From assembly GCA_002855745.1 (NCBI GenBank), contig NDWX01000002.1, positions 62,001 to 126,000 on the forward strand: DNA of 64,000 nt, given 5' to 3'. Source of the DNA: Thermofilum sp. NZ13. Lineage in GTDB: Archaea > Thermoproteota > Thermoprotei > Thermofilales > Thermofilaceae. Below the pieces are notes generated by a model, which ran no database searches, was not told the DNA's origin, and was given only the letters and a program-made list of their open reading frames with translations. A program made the translations under genes and the position numbers. Position 1 is the first letter of the stretch. Every line of letters starts with the position of its first letter. Below, piece after piece: positions 1-8,564 of the stretch.

Positions 1-1065
1 GTCATGGTGGAGCACGAGCCCGAGCTGATCGAGGAGTTCGCTGACAGGCTGGTGGTGATCGATGGCGGAAGGGTGGTGCTGGAGGGTAGCCCGAGCGAGG
101 TCTACGAGCTGGGTGAAGCCGCGAAGCGGCACGCTGCCTACCCCCCTGAGCACGTCGAGCTGGCGGAGAGGCTGAAGGTCAGCCCCCCGCGGCTCGACCA
201 GCTCATAAAGGCGGCGCGAGAAGGAGCGGTGAGCATCCAACCTATCTGCGACTCCGTACCCCCCTTGAGCTATCAGAGAGAGGTCGTGGCCTCAGTCAAG
301 GACGTCTGGTTCTCCTACACGAAGGGTATTGACGTCCTCAGGGGGGTCAGCCTCGAGCTACGCGCGGGCGAGCTAGTCGCCCTCATGGGCCCGAACGGGA
401 GCGGCAAAACTACGCTCTCGAAGATCATCGCAGGCCTCCTGAAGCCCAGGAGAGGAACAGTCATCGTCGACGGGGTTAGCATCGACAAATACACGCGCCT
501 AGAGCTTGCGGCGAAGGTCGCCTACATCTACCAGAACCCGCAGCACCAGATTTTCAACCCAACCGTGTGGGACGAGGTCTCGTTCGGGTGGAGGATCCGG
601 GGCGTGCCCGAAGAGGTCTACTCGGAGAGAGTTCGGGAGGCGTTGGAGCTCTTCGGGCTTAGTGGGCTTGAAGGCGAGCACCCCTTCTTCCTCAGCAAGG
701 GTGAGAAAAGGAGGCTCGCGATAGCCAGCGTATACACACTGGAGCCCAAGCTCCTAATAGTCGACGAGCCGACAACGGGGCAGGACAGGAGGCTCAGCGA
801 GCAGCTGATGGCCACCTTCAAGTCCTTCGCGGAGCGCGGTAAATCTGTTCTCGTAGTGACCCACAACGTGAACCTAGTGCTGAAGTACGCTGACAGGCTC
901 GTAGTTATGGTCTCTGGCAGGGTTGTTGCTGACGGGCACCCAAAGGTGGTGCTGAGCGACGACTCCGTGGTCAGGGAGGCGAGGCTGAGGCAGCCCGCAG
1001 AAATAAGGGTGTGCAAGGAGGCCGGCCTCAGCCCTCTTCCGGGCTACACGCATCGACCTCCATAG
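1..1065 (+). CDS. ECF-type ABC transporter ATPase, 5' end cut by window
   Basis: This is the energising ATPase of an energy-coupling-factor (cobalt/vitamin-type) importer, acting on the cytoplasmic side of the membrane. The window opens inside the gene. The first 35 or so residues carry an H-loop (VEHEPE) and the tail of a first ABC domain. A complete second ABC domain follows, with Walker A GPNGSGKTT near residue 129, Q-loop YIYQNPQHQ, signature LSKGEKRR, Walker B LLIVDEP and H-loop VTHN. The QNPxxQ Q-loop is typical of EcfA/CbiO. The ATG at base 4 is not the real start, because the H-loop belongs to a domain that begins upstream. The substrate is unknown; S and T components are not in the window. 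The 3' end overlaps the convergent neighbour by 38 bp. Confidence 0.9.
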   Translation, partial: VMVEHEPELIEEFADRLVVIDGGRVVLEGSPSEVYELGEAAKRHAAYPPEHVELAERLKVSPPRLDQLIKAAREGAVSIQPICDSVPPLSYQREVVASVKDVWFSYTKGIDVLRGVSLELRAGELVALMGPNGSGKTTLSKIIAGLLKPRRGTVIVDGVSIDKYTRLELAAKVAYIYQNPQHQIFNPTVWDEVSFGWRIRGVPEEVYSERVREALELFGLSGLEGEHPFFLSKGEKRRLAIASVYTLEPKLLIVDEPTTGQDRRLSEQLMATFKSFAERGKSVLVVTHNVNLVLKYADRLVVMVSGRVVADGHPKVVLSDDSVVREARLRQPAEIRVCKEAGLSPLPGYTHRPP

Positions 1066-2062
1066 CTCTCTCTAGCCCCTTCTTTCTCCTCTCGTAAACC
1101 TCTTCAAGCCATCTCTCGTACCAGGAGGCTTTCAGCACAGCCCCCCGCAGCTCCTCCAAGCTCTTCAAGCTCCGCCCGAGGTGCTCTCCTATCCTCCCCC
1201 GCTCGTAGCCAAACCCGTTGAACAGAAGGCACTGCCTCTCGCTCCAGTCCCCCGGCTGGTCCATCCCCGGGAAGTACTCTAGCGCCATAGCCTTGAAGGC
1301 CTCCGGTGTCGTGACACCTGCAATGGTCTTGCCGGCGTCGACCCCGGCGGGACCTATGTCGGGGCCGTAGAGGGGCATGTCGTAGTTGTTCGAAGCCAGC
1401 GCGGCGTAATCCTGGATGGCGAAGAAGAAGGGCGCGACCCCCCTCTTCTCGAGAAACTCACCCACAGCACGCGCCCCCTGCTCGGAGATAAAGCCGTATA
1501 TAACGGCTCTCTCGAGCTGAGCGCCCTGGAACCCTGCCACATCGAGGGTGAGGCTGAGAGCCTGGATGAGCGTTCTCCCGGTTGCAATAGTGTCGGCGAC
1601 TACTAGGGTCTTCTCGCCGCCTGACAGCTCGCTAACCTGAGCGTTTACCACGTGCGGCTGCGCATCTGCGTGCTTCTCCCCCGCACCTCCGGCGTAGGCA
1701 ACCCGGAGGAACTGCTTCTTCAAGTCGAAGCCGAACTCCTGGAGAGCGACGTCCAGCCTGTAGCCCTGCGAGCCTCTTAGAACGTGGACGAAGACGACGG
1801 GAAGAGACCCCTGCTCCAGCTGCTTTAAGTAGCCGGCCACGAGGCGTGCAGGGCTCATGCTGAGAGAGTCCAGCTCCCTGCCGACGATCTCCGGACTGCT
1901 TGCAATGAGGGCCCCTTCACGGGAGTGGACGATGAAGGCCTCACCAGGTACCTCCAGCCGCACTCTTATAACCCCAGCCTCCCTGCTACCGTAAACGGTT
2001 TCTCCCTCGAGCAGGCGAAGGCCAACCTTCTCGGCGAAACCCGCTACGTTTAGCCTCGACAT
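1028..2062 (-). CDS. phosphoribosyltransferase-like protein
   Basis: A protein of 344 residues with a type I PRTase-like core. The segment LVVADTIATGRTL, near residues 153-165, matches the PRPP-binding loop (hydrophobic strand, acidic pair reduced to AD, then TGRT). The family moves phosphoribosyl groups between PRPP and bases or acts as a regulator. The second acidic residue of the usual DD/ED pair is retained, the first is replaced by Ala, so catalysis is not assured. The C-terminal 120 residues have no domain I recognise. A minus-strand TATA-like run (GCTTAAAAAGC, about 2092-2102) lies some 30-40 bp upstream of the ATG. It is convergent with the ABC gene. The exact substrate cannot be read from the sequence. 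Confidence 0.6.
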   Translation of the reverse strand: MSRLNVAGFAEKVGLRLLEGETVYGSREAGVIRVRLEVPGEAFIVHSREGALIASSPEIVGRELDSLSMSPARLVAGYLKQLEQGSLPVVFVHVLRGSQGYRLDVALQEFGFDLKKQFLRVAYAGGAGEKHADAQPHVVNAQVSELSGGEKTLVVADTIATGRTLIQALSLTLDVAGFQGAQLERAVIYGFISEQGARAVGEFLEKRGVAPFFFAIQDYAALASNNYDMPLYGPDIGPAGVDAGKTIAGVTTPEAFKAMALEYFPGMDQPGDWSERQCLLFNGFGYERGRIGEHLGRSLKSLEELRGAVLKASWYERWLEEVYERRKKGLERAMEVDACSPEEG

Positions 2063-2127
2063 GAGCCACGCTCAAAGCCTTTGGAGGAGCTAGCTTTTTA
2101 AGCTTAGCTTTCTTCCCGAGAAAAAGG

Positions 2128-3591
2128 CTACTCCAAAACAATCTTCGCCTTGAAGGCCTGGTCCTCCTCCGACAGCTGGAAGGCGACGATTCCCTTGTAC
2201 GCGCTCAAGTCGATCGTACTCCTCCCCTTGCTGATGCTGATTGTGTCCTCCTCGGCCCCACTCGGCGGGAGGCTGAAGTCGTAGGTGAACACCCTGAGGG
2301 TGTTGTCCTTGCCGCTGCTAAGCAGCAGCTTCGGGGCCCTGTAGCCGTACAGCGGGATCCCTCCCCAAGCCATGTCGAGAACCTGGGAGCCGGAGACGGT
2401 GAAGTAAACGGGAGGATGGTTGCCGAGAAGCGCCTCAGCCCTGAGCGCCAGCACCTCCTTCCAGCCCGCGTCCAGGGGCCCCGCGTCGAGCGCACCGTAG
2501 TTGGCGGTCGTGGAGGATCCAAGGTATATTACACCCCCCGCGTTTTCAATGGAGGTGACTCGCGCACCGAAAGCCCCGACAATTCGCGCAGATGGAGGGG
2601 TGATGTAGACGAGGACGCTTGGGCCGACTATAGTGTTCATGGCGCGCGCCATCTCCCTCTCCTCCTCATTTCTCGGGTAAAGGACGCCGTGCGTGAACGC
2701 GTTGAAAGCCACTAGTACGCCGCCCCCGAACGGCACAGCTGAAGTGCGTAGAGGCCCGTAGCCCGAGAGGCCGAAGTCGAACAGGCGCAGAAACGACATG
2801 CCCTCACCGCTGAGCGGGTTGCCTACGAGTACACCCCCTCTCACGAAGTGGAAGTATTTCCCGTAGGCCGATATAGCTGGCCCACTCATCGTGAAAAAGG
2901 CGGGCCGCGAGTCGACGCTCGCGGCGGAGTAGTCTACGCCGAAGTACTCCCACTTCCCGCTGATCAGGTCCAGGCACTGGACAGCCTCGACCCCTCTTCT
3001 CCAGTCCCGCATGACGTCGAAGCACGCGTAGTCGGATAGGAGAGCCCCCTTGAGGGAGGGGTTCTCGCTTATCTTCTCCGCCCTACCGCCCCTTCTAGGC
3101 AGAGCGTAGACGCCGAGGTTCCTGTGCCCGTCGGCGCGGGAGAGGAGAAGCCTGTCGTTCACGGGGTCGAATATGATGTTGGATACCTCGCCAGCCCACT
3201 CCGACTCGTGCCCAATGCCCTCCTTCCACAGGAGCCTTACGCGGCCCTCGCTCACGCTGTACTCGTGGACGTGGCTGAACTTGTCGTAGAAGTATATGAG
3301 CCCACCCCTGCCGACTCTCCCGGCATACCTAGCTGGCGCGTGAACCCAACCGCCGAAGTAGATCGAGTCGTCAGCCACGTCAACGGCGTTGTACGTGTCA
3401 CCGCCGCTCGTAGGCAGGCTACCCACCTGCTCGAACCTGTAGACCTTCTCGCAATTGTCTCTAATGAAGTGGGCTTCAGCCTCGAAAGCCACCGTGAAGT
3501 ACAGGACTCCCTTGTAGTACTTGAGGCCGAAGACCCCTCCACTGCCCCATTCGGGTCCGTAGCGGGGCGGGAACGTGTGTACGTTTTTCAC
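2128..3591 (-). CDS. DUF2139-like propeller protein
   Basis: A 487-residue protein that begins at a GTG. The many short strands with repeated Gly, Tyr and Asp turns (for example VADDSIYFGGW and NAGGVIYLGSS) give it the look of a beta-propeller. I place it with the archaeal DUF2139 family from memory of its overall character; no function is known for that family. There is no convincing signal peptide (it starts MKNVHTFPP), so it is probably cytoplasmic. The start is supported by a minus-strand TATA-like box, GGATAAAAAG, at about 3611-3622, roughly 25 bp upstream, the spacing of a leaderless archaeal transcript. It is divergent from the MFS gene and may share its control region. Confidence 0.55.
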   Translation of the reverse strand: MKNVHTFPPRYGPEWGSGGVFGLKYYKGVLYFTVAFEAEAHFIRDNCEKVYRFEQVGSLPTSGGDTYNAVDVADDSIYFGGWVHAPARYAGRVGRGGLIYFYDKFSHVHEYSVSEGRVRLLWKEGIGHESEWAGEVSNIIFDPVNDRLLLSRADGHRNLGVYALPRRGGRAEKISENPSLKGALLSDYACFDVMRDWRRGVEAVQCLDLISGKWEYFGVDYSAASVDSRPAFFTMSGPAISAYGKYFHFVRGGVLVGNPLSGEGMSFLRLFDFGLSGYGPLRTSAVPFGGGVLVAFNAFTHGVLYPRNEEEREMARAMNTIVGPSVLVYITPPSARIVGAFGARVTSIENAGGVIYLGSSTTANYGALDAGPLDAGWKEVLALRAEALLGNHPPVYFTVSGSQVLDMAWGGIPLYGYRAPKLLLSSGKDNTLRVFTYDFSLPPSGAEEDTISISKGRSTIDLSAYKGIVAFQLSEEDQAFKAKIVLE

Positions 3592-3727
3592 AAGATTAAG
3601 CTCAGCCCCCTCTTTTTATCCTTAATTACTTACTCACCGCTGTTAAACCGCACCCAAAGCCTCCCAGTAAACAGAACACAGCATCGAAGTAAATTATATT
3701 AGCTTTTCCTGGAATATTTTTAACTGT
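3592..3727. promoter_or_regulatory. divergent promoter region
   Basis: This 136-bp AT-rich gap separates a GTG start on the minus strand from an ATG start on the plus strand. On the minus strand GGATAAAAAG (about 3611-3622) sits some 25 bp from the GTG. On the plus strand AAATTATATTAGC (about 3690-3702) sits about 30 bp from the ATG at 3728. Both spacings fit leaderless archaeal promoters. No further structure was seen. Confidence 0.5.
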
Positions 3728-5002
3728 ATGCAGAGGCGTTACAAGTGGTTCGTGGTGCTGTTCTTCTTCGCCTTTCTCACAGTACACGAGGCAGACCGCT
3801 TCATAATATCGGCGGTCGCCCCTCAGGTCAAGGAAGAGTTCAACGTGACCTACGGGCAGCTAGGCCTGGCGTTCTCGCTCACTGTTCTCGTAGCGGCTGT
3901 GCTGTACCCGGTCTGGGGTTACCTCTACGACAGGTACTCGAGGAAGATTCTCGCCGGCCTCGCCGCGCTAATCTGGGGTTTCACAACAATCTTTAACGCG
4001 CTCAGCAGGACGTTCAGCCAGTTCTTCGCCACGAGGCTTGCAACCGGCATAGACGACGCGGCGCCGCCGGGCATATACAGCCTAGTTGCGGACTACTTCG
4101 AGCCCTACGACAGGGGCAAGGCCATGGGGCTCTTGAACGCGACAGGGCCCCTTGGAGCGATAATAGGCTCGATACTGGCGTTGAGCCTGGTTGGGGCGGG
4201 GATGTCTTGGAGAAGCGCTTTCTTCATAACGGGGCCCATAGGAGTGGTCATCGGGATCCTCACGATACTTCTGGTGAAGGACGTCCCTCGCGGAAGCTCG
4301 GAGCCTGAGCTGGAGGGGTTGCTCGTGGAGGATATCTACAAGGCTAGGCTCTCCGACCTTTCGAAGCTGCTGCGTATCAGGTCGCTGCTCCTCCTATACC
4401 TGCAGGGGTTCTGGGGAGTTTTTCCGTGGAACGCGATAACATTCTGGATAATCACTTACATGGAAGTTGAGAGGGGCTTCACACCGGACTTCGTCATGGT
4501 GGTGATGGTCCTGTGGCTTGTGGCTATGACCGCTGGGAACATAGTCGCCGGCTACCTGGGAGACCGGCTCTTCAGGGTTACGAAGCGGGGAAGAGCGCTC
4601 CTCGGCGCGGTCGTTGTCCTGTTTTCGGCTATCCTGATATACCTGACCATGAACGCCACGGCGACCGAGGAGTTCCTCATATTCGGCTTGCTGACGGCTT
4701 TCGAGATACCTATGGCTGGGCCAAACGTTGTTGCCATGATAACCGACGTAACCGAGCCCGAGCTGAGGGCCAGCGCTACGGGCTACCTCAGGTTCTTCGA
4801 GAACATAGGGAGCGCGGTTTCCCCGGCTCTAACGGGCTTCATGGCGGAAGGGCTCTCGCTGGGGGCAGCTATAACGATCGTGAGCGCGTCGACGTGGCTC
4901 CTGTGCTTCGTCTTCTTCACCCTGCTAGCCATCGTGATACCCAAGGACATAGACAGGCTTCGGAGAATCATAAGGGAGAGGGCCGACCAGCTGAAGAGGT
5001 GA
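3728..5002 (+). CDS. MFS transporter, probable galactoside permease
   Basis: A 424-residue major facilitator with about 12 hydrophobic segments. The loop 2-3 signature appears as GYLYDRYSRK near residue 70, and a second copy as GYLGDRLFR near residue 280, marking the two six-helix halves. It starts at an ATG 30 bp after a TATA-like box. The stop codon lies only a few bases before the start of the GH1 beta-glycosidase gene, so the two are surely co-transcribed. From that pairing I infer that it imports a beta-galactoside or similar disaccharide for intracellular hydrolysis; the substrate is not shown by the sequence itself. Confidence 0.85.
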   Translation: MQRRYKWFVVLFFFAFLTVHEADRFIISAVAPQVKEEFNVTYGQLGLAFSLTVLVAAVLYPVWGYLYDRYSRKILAGLAALIWGFTTIFNALSRTFSQFFATRLATGIDDAAPPGIYSLVADYFEPYDRGKAMGLLNATGPLGAIIGSILALSLVGAGMSWRSAFFITGPIGVVIGILTILLVKDVPRGSSEPELEGLLVEDIYKARLSDLSKLLRIRSLLLLYLQGFWGVFPWNAITFWIITYMEVERGFTPDFVMVVMVLWLVAMTAGNIVAGYLGDRLFRVTKRGRALLGAVVVLFSAILIYLTMNATATEEFLIFGLLTAFEIPMAGPNVVAMITDVTEPELRASATGYLRFFENIGSAVSPALTGFMAEGLSLGAAITIVSASTWLLCFVFFTLLAIVIPKDIDRLRRIIRERADQLKR

Positions 5003-5007
5003 GGCGG

Positions 5008-6570
5008 GTGTTCCCGAAGGGCTTCATGTGGGGTGTCTCGCTCGCGGGCTTCCAGTTCGAGATGGGGAATCCAGCCGGCGAGGCGCTGGACCCAAACACA
5101 GACTGGTTCGCATGGGTGCACGACAGGTCAAACATCGAGAGGGGCATAGTCAGCGGGGACCTACCGGAGAACGGCATAGACTACTGGCACAGGTTCCGGG
5201 AAGACCACGACATCGCTAAATCACTTGCGATGAATGCCTACAGGCTCAACGTCGAGTGGAGCCGCGTGTTCCCGAAGCCCACCTTCAGCGTGGAGGTCGG
5301 GGTAACGCGCGACGACAGGCTCATCAGGGAGGTGGAGATAGACGAAGACGACCTAGCCAGGCTCGACGAGCTCGCTAACAAGAGCACTGTAGAACACTAC
5401 CGGGAGGTTGTAACGGACCTGCGCGAGAAAGGGTTCTACGTGATCATGAACCTCGTACACTTCACGCTCCCCCTGTGGATCCACGACCCCCTCACGGCCA
5501 GGGCAACCAAGCTCAAGAAGGGTCCAACAGGGTACGCCGACCCGAGGTTCCCGGTCGAGTTCGCGAAGTTCGCCGCCTACGCGGCTTGGAAGTTCGGGGA
5601 CCTTATCGACATGTGGTCAACGTTCAACGAGCCCAGCGTTGTGGCGGAGGCCGGCTTCCTCTTCAAGAACGGAAAGTTCCCGCCCGGGCTCTTCAGCCTA
5701 GACGGGTACAAGAGGGCCCTGATTAACATAGCGCAGGCCCACGTGGCCGCCTACAGCCTCATCAGGAAGTTCGACCGGAAGAGAGCATACCCAAGTAGCC
5801 CCGCCGAAGCCTTCGTGGGGATAATACACAACATGATACCCTTCCACCCGCTGCGCACCAACAACAGGCGGGACGCCTTAGCGGCTAGCTTCTCAGACCA
5901 CCTCCACAACCGCTGGGTGCTCAACGCGATTATACGCGGGTGGGTGGACTCGGACATTGACATGAAGCAGGAGCCGAGCGAGGTTTTCGAGTCATACAAG
6001 AACAAAGCCGACTGGATAGGCGTCAACTACTACACGAGGCAGGTCGTAAGGGGGAGGCTCAGCCCCATCGGGTTGCTGGCGGGGCTCCCGGCTTACCCGG
6101 AGATGGTTAAAGGCTACGGCAACGAGTGCGAACCCCGCTCCAAGAGCCTCGCGGGGAGGCCGACGAGCGACTTCGGGTGGGAGGTATACCCTGAGGGGCT
6201 CCCGGAGGTTCTGGACATAGCCTTCGAGTACGGCCGGCCTGTTTTGATCACCGAGAACGGGATAGCGGACCGGGAGGACAGGCTGAGGCCTCACTACGTG
6301 GCGCTACACCTGAAGGTGCTCGAAGCCTACATCGAGCAGAGGAAGCCGGACCTGAGAGGCTACCTGCACTGGGCTTTAACGGACAACTACGAGTGGGCGG
6401 ACGGGTTCAGGATGAGGTTCGGCCTCTACGCCGTGGACCTCGAGACCAAGAGGAGGTTGAAGCGCCCCAGCGCCGACGTGTTGGCTACGATAATAAGGGA
6501 GGGAACGGTGCCCGACGAGTACGTTAGAAAGGCGCTCAGCGCCGTTGAAGGCGTTAAGGTCGCCTTGTAA
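5008..6570 (+). CDS. lacS: GH1 beta-glycosidase (beta-galactosidase type)
   Basis: A 520-residue family GH1 retaining glycosidase, close in pattern to the Sulfolobus LacS enzyme: AGFQFEMG near the N-terminus, DPNTDWFAWVHD, SGDLPENG, NVEWSRVFP, acid/base Glu in STFNEPS and nucleophile Glu in LITENGIA, then YLHWALTDNYEWADGF. It has no signal peptide and should be cytoplasmic. The reading frame stays open far upstream, inside the MFS gene, but similarity begins at FPKGFMWG. I chose GTG 5008 because GAGGTGA lies about six bases before it; GTG 4999, which overlaps the MFS stop, is the alternative. With the neighbouring permease, galT and galK it completes a galactoside route. The end overlaps the convergent gene by 17 bp. 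Confidence 0.95.
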   Translation: MFPKGFMWGVSLAGFQFEMGNPAGEALDPNTDWFAWVHDRSNIERGIVSGDLPENGIDYWHRFREDHDIAKSLAMNAYRLNVEWSRVFPKPTFSVEVGVTRDDRLIREVEIDEDDLARLDELANKSTVEHYREVVTDLREKGFYVIMNLVHFTLPLWIHDPLTARATKLKKGPTGYADPRFPVEFAKFAAYAAWKFGDLIDMWSTFNEPSVVAEAGFLFKNGKFPPGLFSLDGYKRALINIAQAHVAAYSLIRKFDRKRAYPSSPAEAFVGIIHNMIPFHPLRTNNRRDALAASFSDHLHNRWVLNAIIRGWVDSDIDMKQEPSEVFESYKNKADWIGVNYYTRQVVRGRLSPIGLLAGLPAYPEMVKGYGNECEPRSKSLAGRPTSDFGWEVYPEGLPEVLDIAFEYGRPVLITENGIADREDRLRPHYVALHLKVLEAYIEQRKPDLRGYLHWALTDNYEWADGFRMRFGLYAVDLETKRRLKRPSADVLATIIREGTVPDEYVRKALSAVEGVKVAL

Positions 6571-7495
6571 GCCTCACGAAGTTTCTGCCCATTCTTTTCT
6601 CCACCGCCACAAGGCCCATGGACTCCAGCTTCCTGACGTGCCTCCAGACGGTTGTTGTAGGGAGTCCCACCAGGCTTGTAAGCTCAGACTGGAAGAGACC
6701 CCCGCCGCTCTGCTTGAGGAGGTTGAGTATCTGCGCGTCCACCTCCGATAGCCCCTCCTCGGATCCCCTCCTCCTCACGACGAGGAGCACGGCCAGCACC
6801 GCCAGCGCCACGATCGCCGCGGCGGCGTAGAGGAGCACGCTTGGAGCCTGCTGCGCTCCCCCGGCTTGGCCCTGAGTGGACGGCTTTACCTCGGGTGCGC
6901 CCGTGGCTGGAGGCGTGGTCTGGGCTCCGGATGGGGCTTGAGGGCTAGGTGTGGGCGGCTTTATGGCCGGAGGGAGAACGTAGGCCACGACGACGGGTCC
7001 AGGGGGGTATGTGAGGACCACGCTCTGCCCCTCTGCTGTGATGCTCGTCGGCACCACGTACAGCGCCGACAGCGTGGCGTTGGGGGGCAGCTTCACCGTT
7101 GCCGGGAGAGGGGTTGTGAAGTTGATGATCCACCTGCCGGAGATCTTCGAGACGATGGTGGAGGTGTAGTAGTCCACGGTAACTTGGCTGGAGTCCAGCG
7201 CCACGATGGTCATCAAGCCTGCCGTCTCGTTTACGGCGTAGGGCAGAGTGTCTCCCTTCTCGTTACGCACCAGTATCAGCAAACTGGGGTCGGGTAAGCC
7301 GACCAGGCCCAGGTCCACCGAGGCTGAGCCGTTCGTCGGGAAGGTGTAGACAACGTGCGCGGTGCCGTCTGCGAGAACCTCCACTCTGACGAGACCGGAG
7401 GGCTGGCATAAGGCGCTAGAGGCTATGAGCGCCACAACGAGGGCGAACGCGAACAGCGAGGCACGCCTCACGCATCTCTTCACGTCGCGCCACAT
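6554..7495 (-). CDS. membrane-anchored winged-helix protein
   Basis: A 313-residue protein in four parts: a signal peptide or first helix (residues 10-30, ending SSALCQ), an extracellular beta-rich region of about 150 residues, a Pro/Thr-rich linker, one membrane helix (about residues 220-245, followed by RRRG as stop-transfer), and a cytoplasmic winged helix. The winged helix reads LSEVDAQILNLLKQSGGG, then a recognition segment TTTVWRHVRKLESMGL. This outside-sensor, inside-DNA-binding layout is common in archaea, yet its signals are mostly unknown. It sits between the glycosidase and galT, so it may sense extracellular sugar; that is inference. It is only 9 bp downstream of nothing in its own direction except galT, whose end is at 7505, so it may be read from the galT promoter. 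Confidence 0.75.
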   Translation of the reverse strand: MWRDVKRCVRRASLFAFALVVALIASSALCQPSGLVRVEVLADGTAHVVYTFPTNGSASVDLGLVGLPDPSLLILVRNEKGDTLPYAVNETAGLMTIVALDSSQVTVDYYTSTIVSKISGRWIINFTTPLPATVKLPPNATLSALYVVPTSITAEGQSVVLTYPPGPVVVAYVLPPAIKPPTPSPQAPSGAQTTPPATGAPEVKPSTQGQAGGAQQAPSVLLYAAAAIVALAVLAVLLVVRRRGSEEGLSEVDAQILNLLKQSGGGLFQSELTSLVGLPTTTVWRHVRKLESMGLVAVEKRMGRNFVRLTRRP

Positions 7496-7504
7496 ATAAT
7501 AGGT

Positions 7505-8530
7505 TTATTCGCCCGCTTGCCCGGAGCTCACCTCCCCCCTGGGCTTGTAGCCGCTCCTCTTGAGGTTCTCCACGGCTTTGACCGCCGCGCGCCTAAGCTC
7601 CTCCGCCTTCTCCTCGGGCAGGGCGTCGTAGGTGAAAACCCAGCCGCCCCACTCTATCCCCGCGGGGTACTTTAGCTTGTCCGCGCTCCTGTGGACGGGG
7701 TAGAACTCCACGTGCATGTGGAAACCCTCGTAGCCTCTGCAGGGCTTCTGGTGGAAAACCATCATGTAGGGCAGGCTGAAGCCGAACAGGGCGTTGTACG
7801 TTGCTGTTACAACCTTCAGCGCGTCGGCCAGCAGGGCCTTCTCCTCTGGTTCGAGCCCCGTGAGGCTTTCGACGTGCCTCCGCGGGTAGACGTGGACCTC
7901 GTACGGCCACATCGCGAAGAACGGGAGGAACGCGGTGAAGGCGCGGTTCTCGTAGACAAGGCGCGCCCCCTCCTTACGCTCCAGCTCCAGGATGTCGCAG
8001 ATCAGGCATCCACCGCGTTCGGCTCTGTGCTGCCTCATCATCTCGTACTCGCGCTTAACCCTAGGGGGGACGAAGGGCAGAACGTACACCTGGGAGTGCG
8101 GGTGGGTAAGCGAGACGCCGATGACCTCCCCCTTGTTCCTGAAGGGGAGGACGTACTCGATCCTGCTATCCCTGCACTCCTCCTCCGTCAAGCTCGCCAG
8201 GAGCTCGACGTACTTAACGAGGTTGCTGAAGGGCACAGTGTCAAGGTCCCCCGTGTGCTCGGGCGTCTCGACGACGACCTTGGCGGCGCCGTAGGCCTCC
8301 TCCACGCGGTAGAAGCCCACACCCTCGCGCGACTTGCGGGCGTCTCTCTTCAAGGCCGGGTACTTGTTGTCGAGGACGATGACGTCCCACCCGTAACCCG
8401 TCTCCTCAGCCCCGGGGCAAAACGGGCACTTCTCCACTGCGCGCCAGGGCCTCACAGCCCTCCTGCTGGACACTATGACCCAGCACCCCAGCAGGGGGTT
8501 CCACCTGAGCTCGTTGAACCCCTCGGACAC
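7505..8530 (-). CDS. galT: galactose-1-phosphate uridylyltransferase
   Basis: A 341-residue enzyme that swaps UMP between UDP-glucose and galactose-1-phosphate (Leloir pathway, cytoplasm). The catalytic motif is THPHSQVY near residue 185, with the nucleophilic His in HPH. The N-terminal CPFCPG pair fits the structural metal site of the family, and a second CLICD pair lies near residue 176. The later HVYPRRHVESL and MHVEFYP segments carry His residues expected in the HIT-type fold. Length is normal. The start is a GTG at 8530; a minus-strand AT-rich box (CAAATATACG, 8554-8563) about 28 bp upstream supports it as a leaderless start. It is divergent from galK. Confidence 0.93.
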   Translation of the reverse strand: MSEGFNELRWNPLLGCWVIVSSRRAVRPWRAVEKCPFCPGAEETGYGWDVIVLDNKYPALKRDARKSREGVGFYRVEEAYGAAKVVVETPEHTGDLDTVPFSNLVKYVELLASLTEEECRDSRIEYVLPFRNKGEVIGVSLTHPHSQVYVLPFVPPRVKREYEMMRQHRAERGGCLICDILELERKEGARLVYENRAFTAFLPFFAMWPYEVHVYPRRHVESLTGLEPEEKALLADALKVVTATYNALFGFSLPYMMVFHQKPCRGYEGFHMHVEFYPVHRSADKLKYPAGIEWGGWVFTYDALPEEKAEELRRAAVKAVENLKRSGYKPRGEVSSGQAGE

Positions 8531-8564
8531 GAAGGTTTAAGCAGCGCTAATGCGTATATTTGTT
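8531..8564. promoter_or_regulatory. overlapping divergent galT/galK promoters
   Basis: The two gal genes start back to back with almost no gap. A box reading AAATATAC on the minus strand (8554-8563) serves galT, and GGTTTAAGC on the plus strand (8534-8542) could serve galK. The boxes lie inside each other's transcribed start region, so initiation in one direction should interfere with the other, or one factor may control both. Boxes are seen; their use is inferred. Confidence 0.45.

Noticed and set aside
4513-5007. Upstream extension of the GH1 frame
   Set aside because: It lies inside the MFS gene in another frame, and GH1 similarity begins only at FPKGFMWG.
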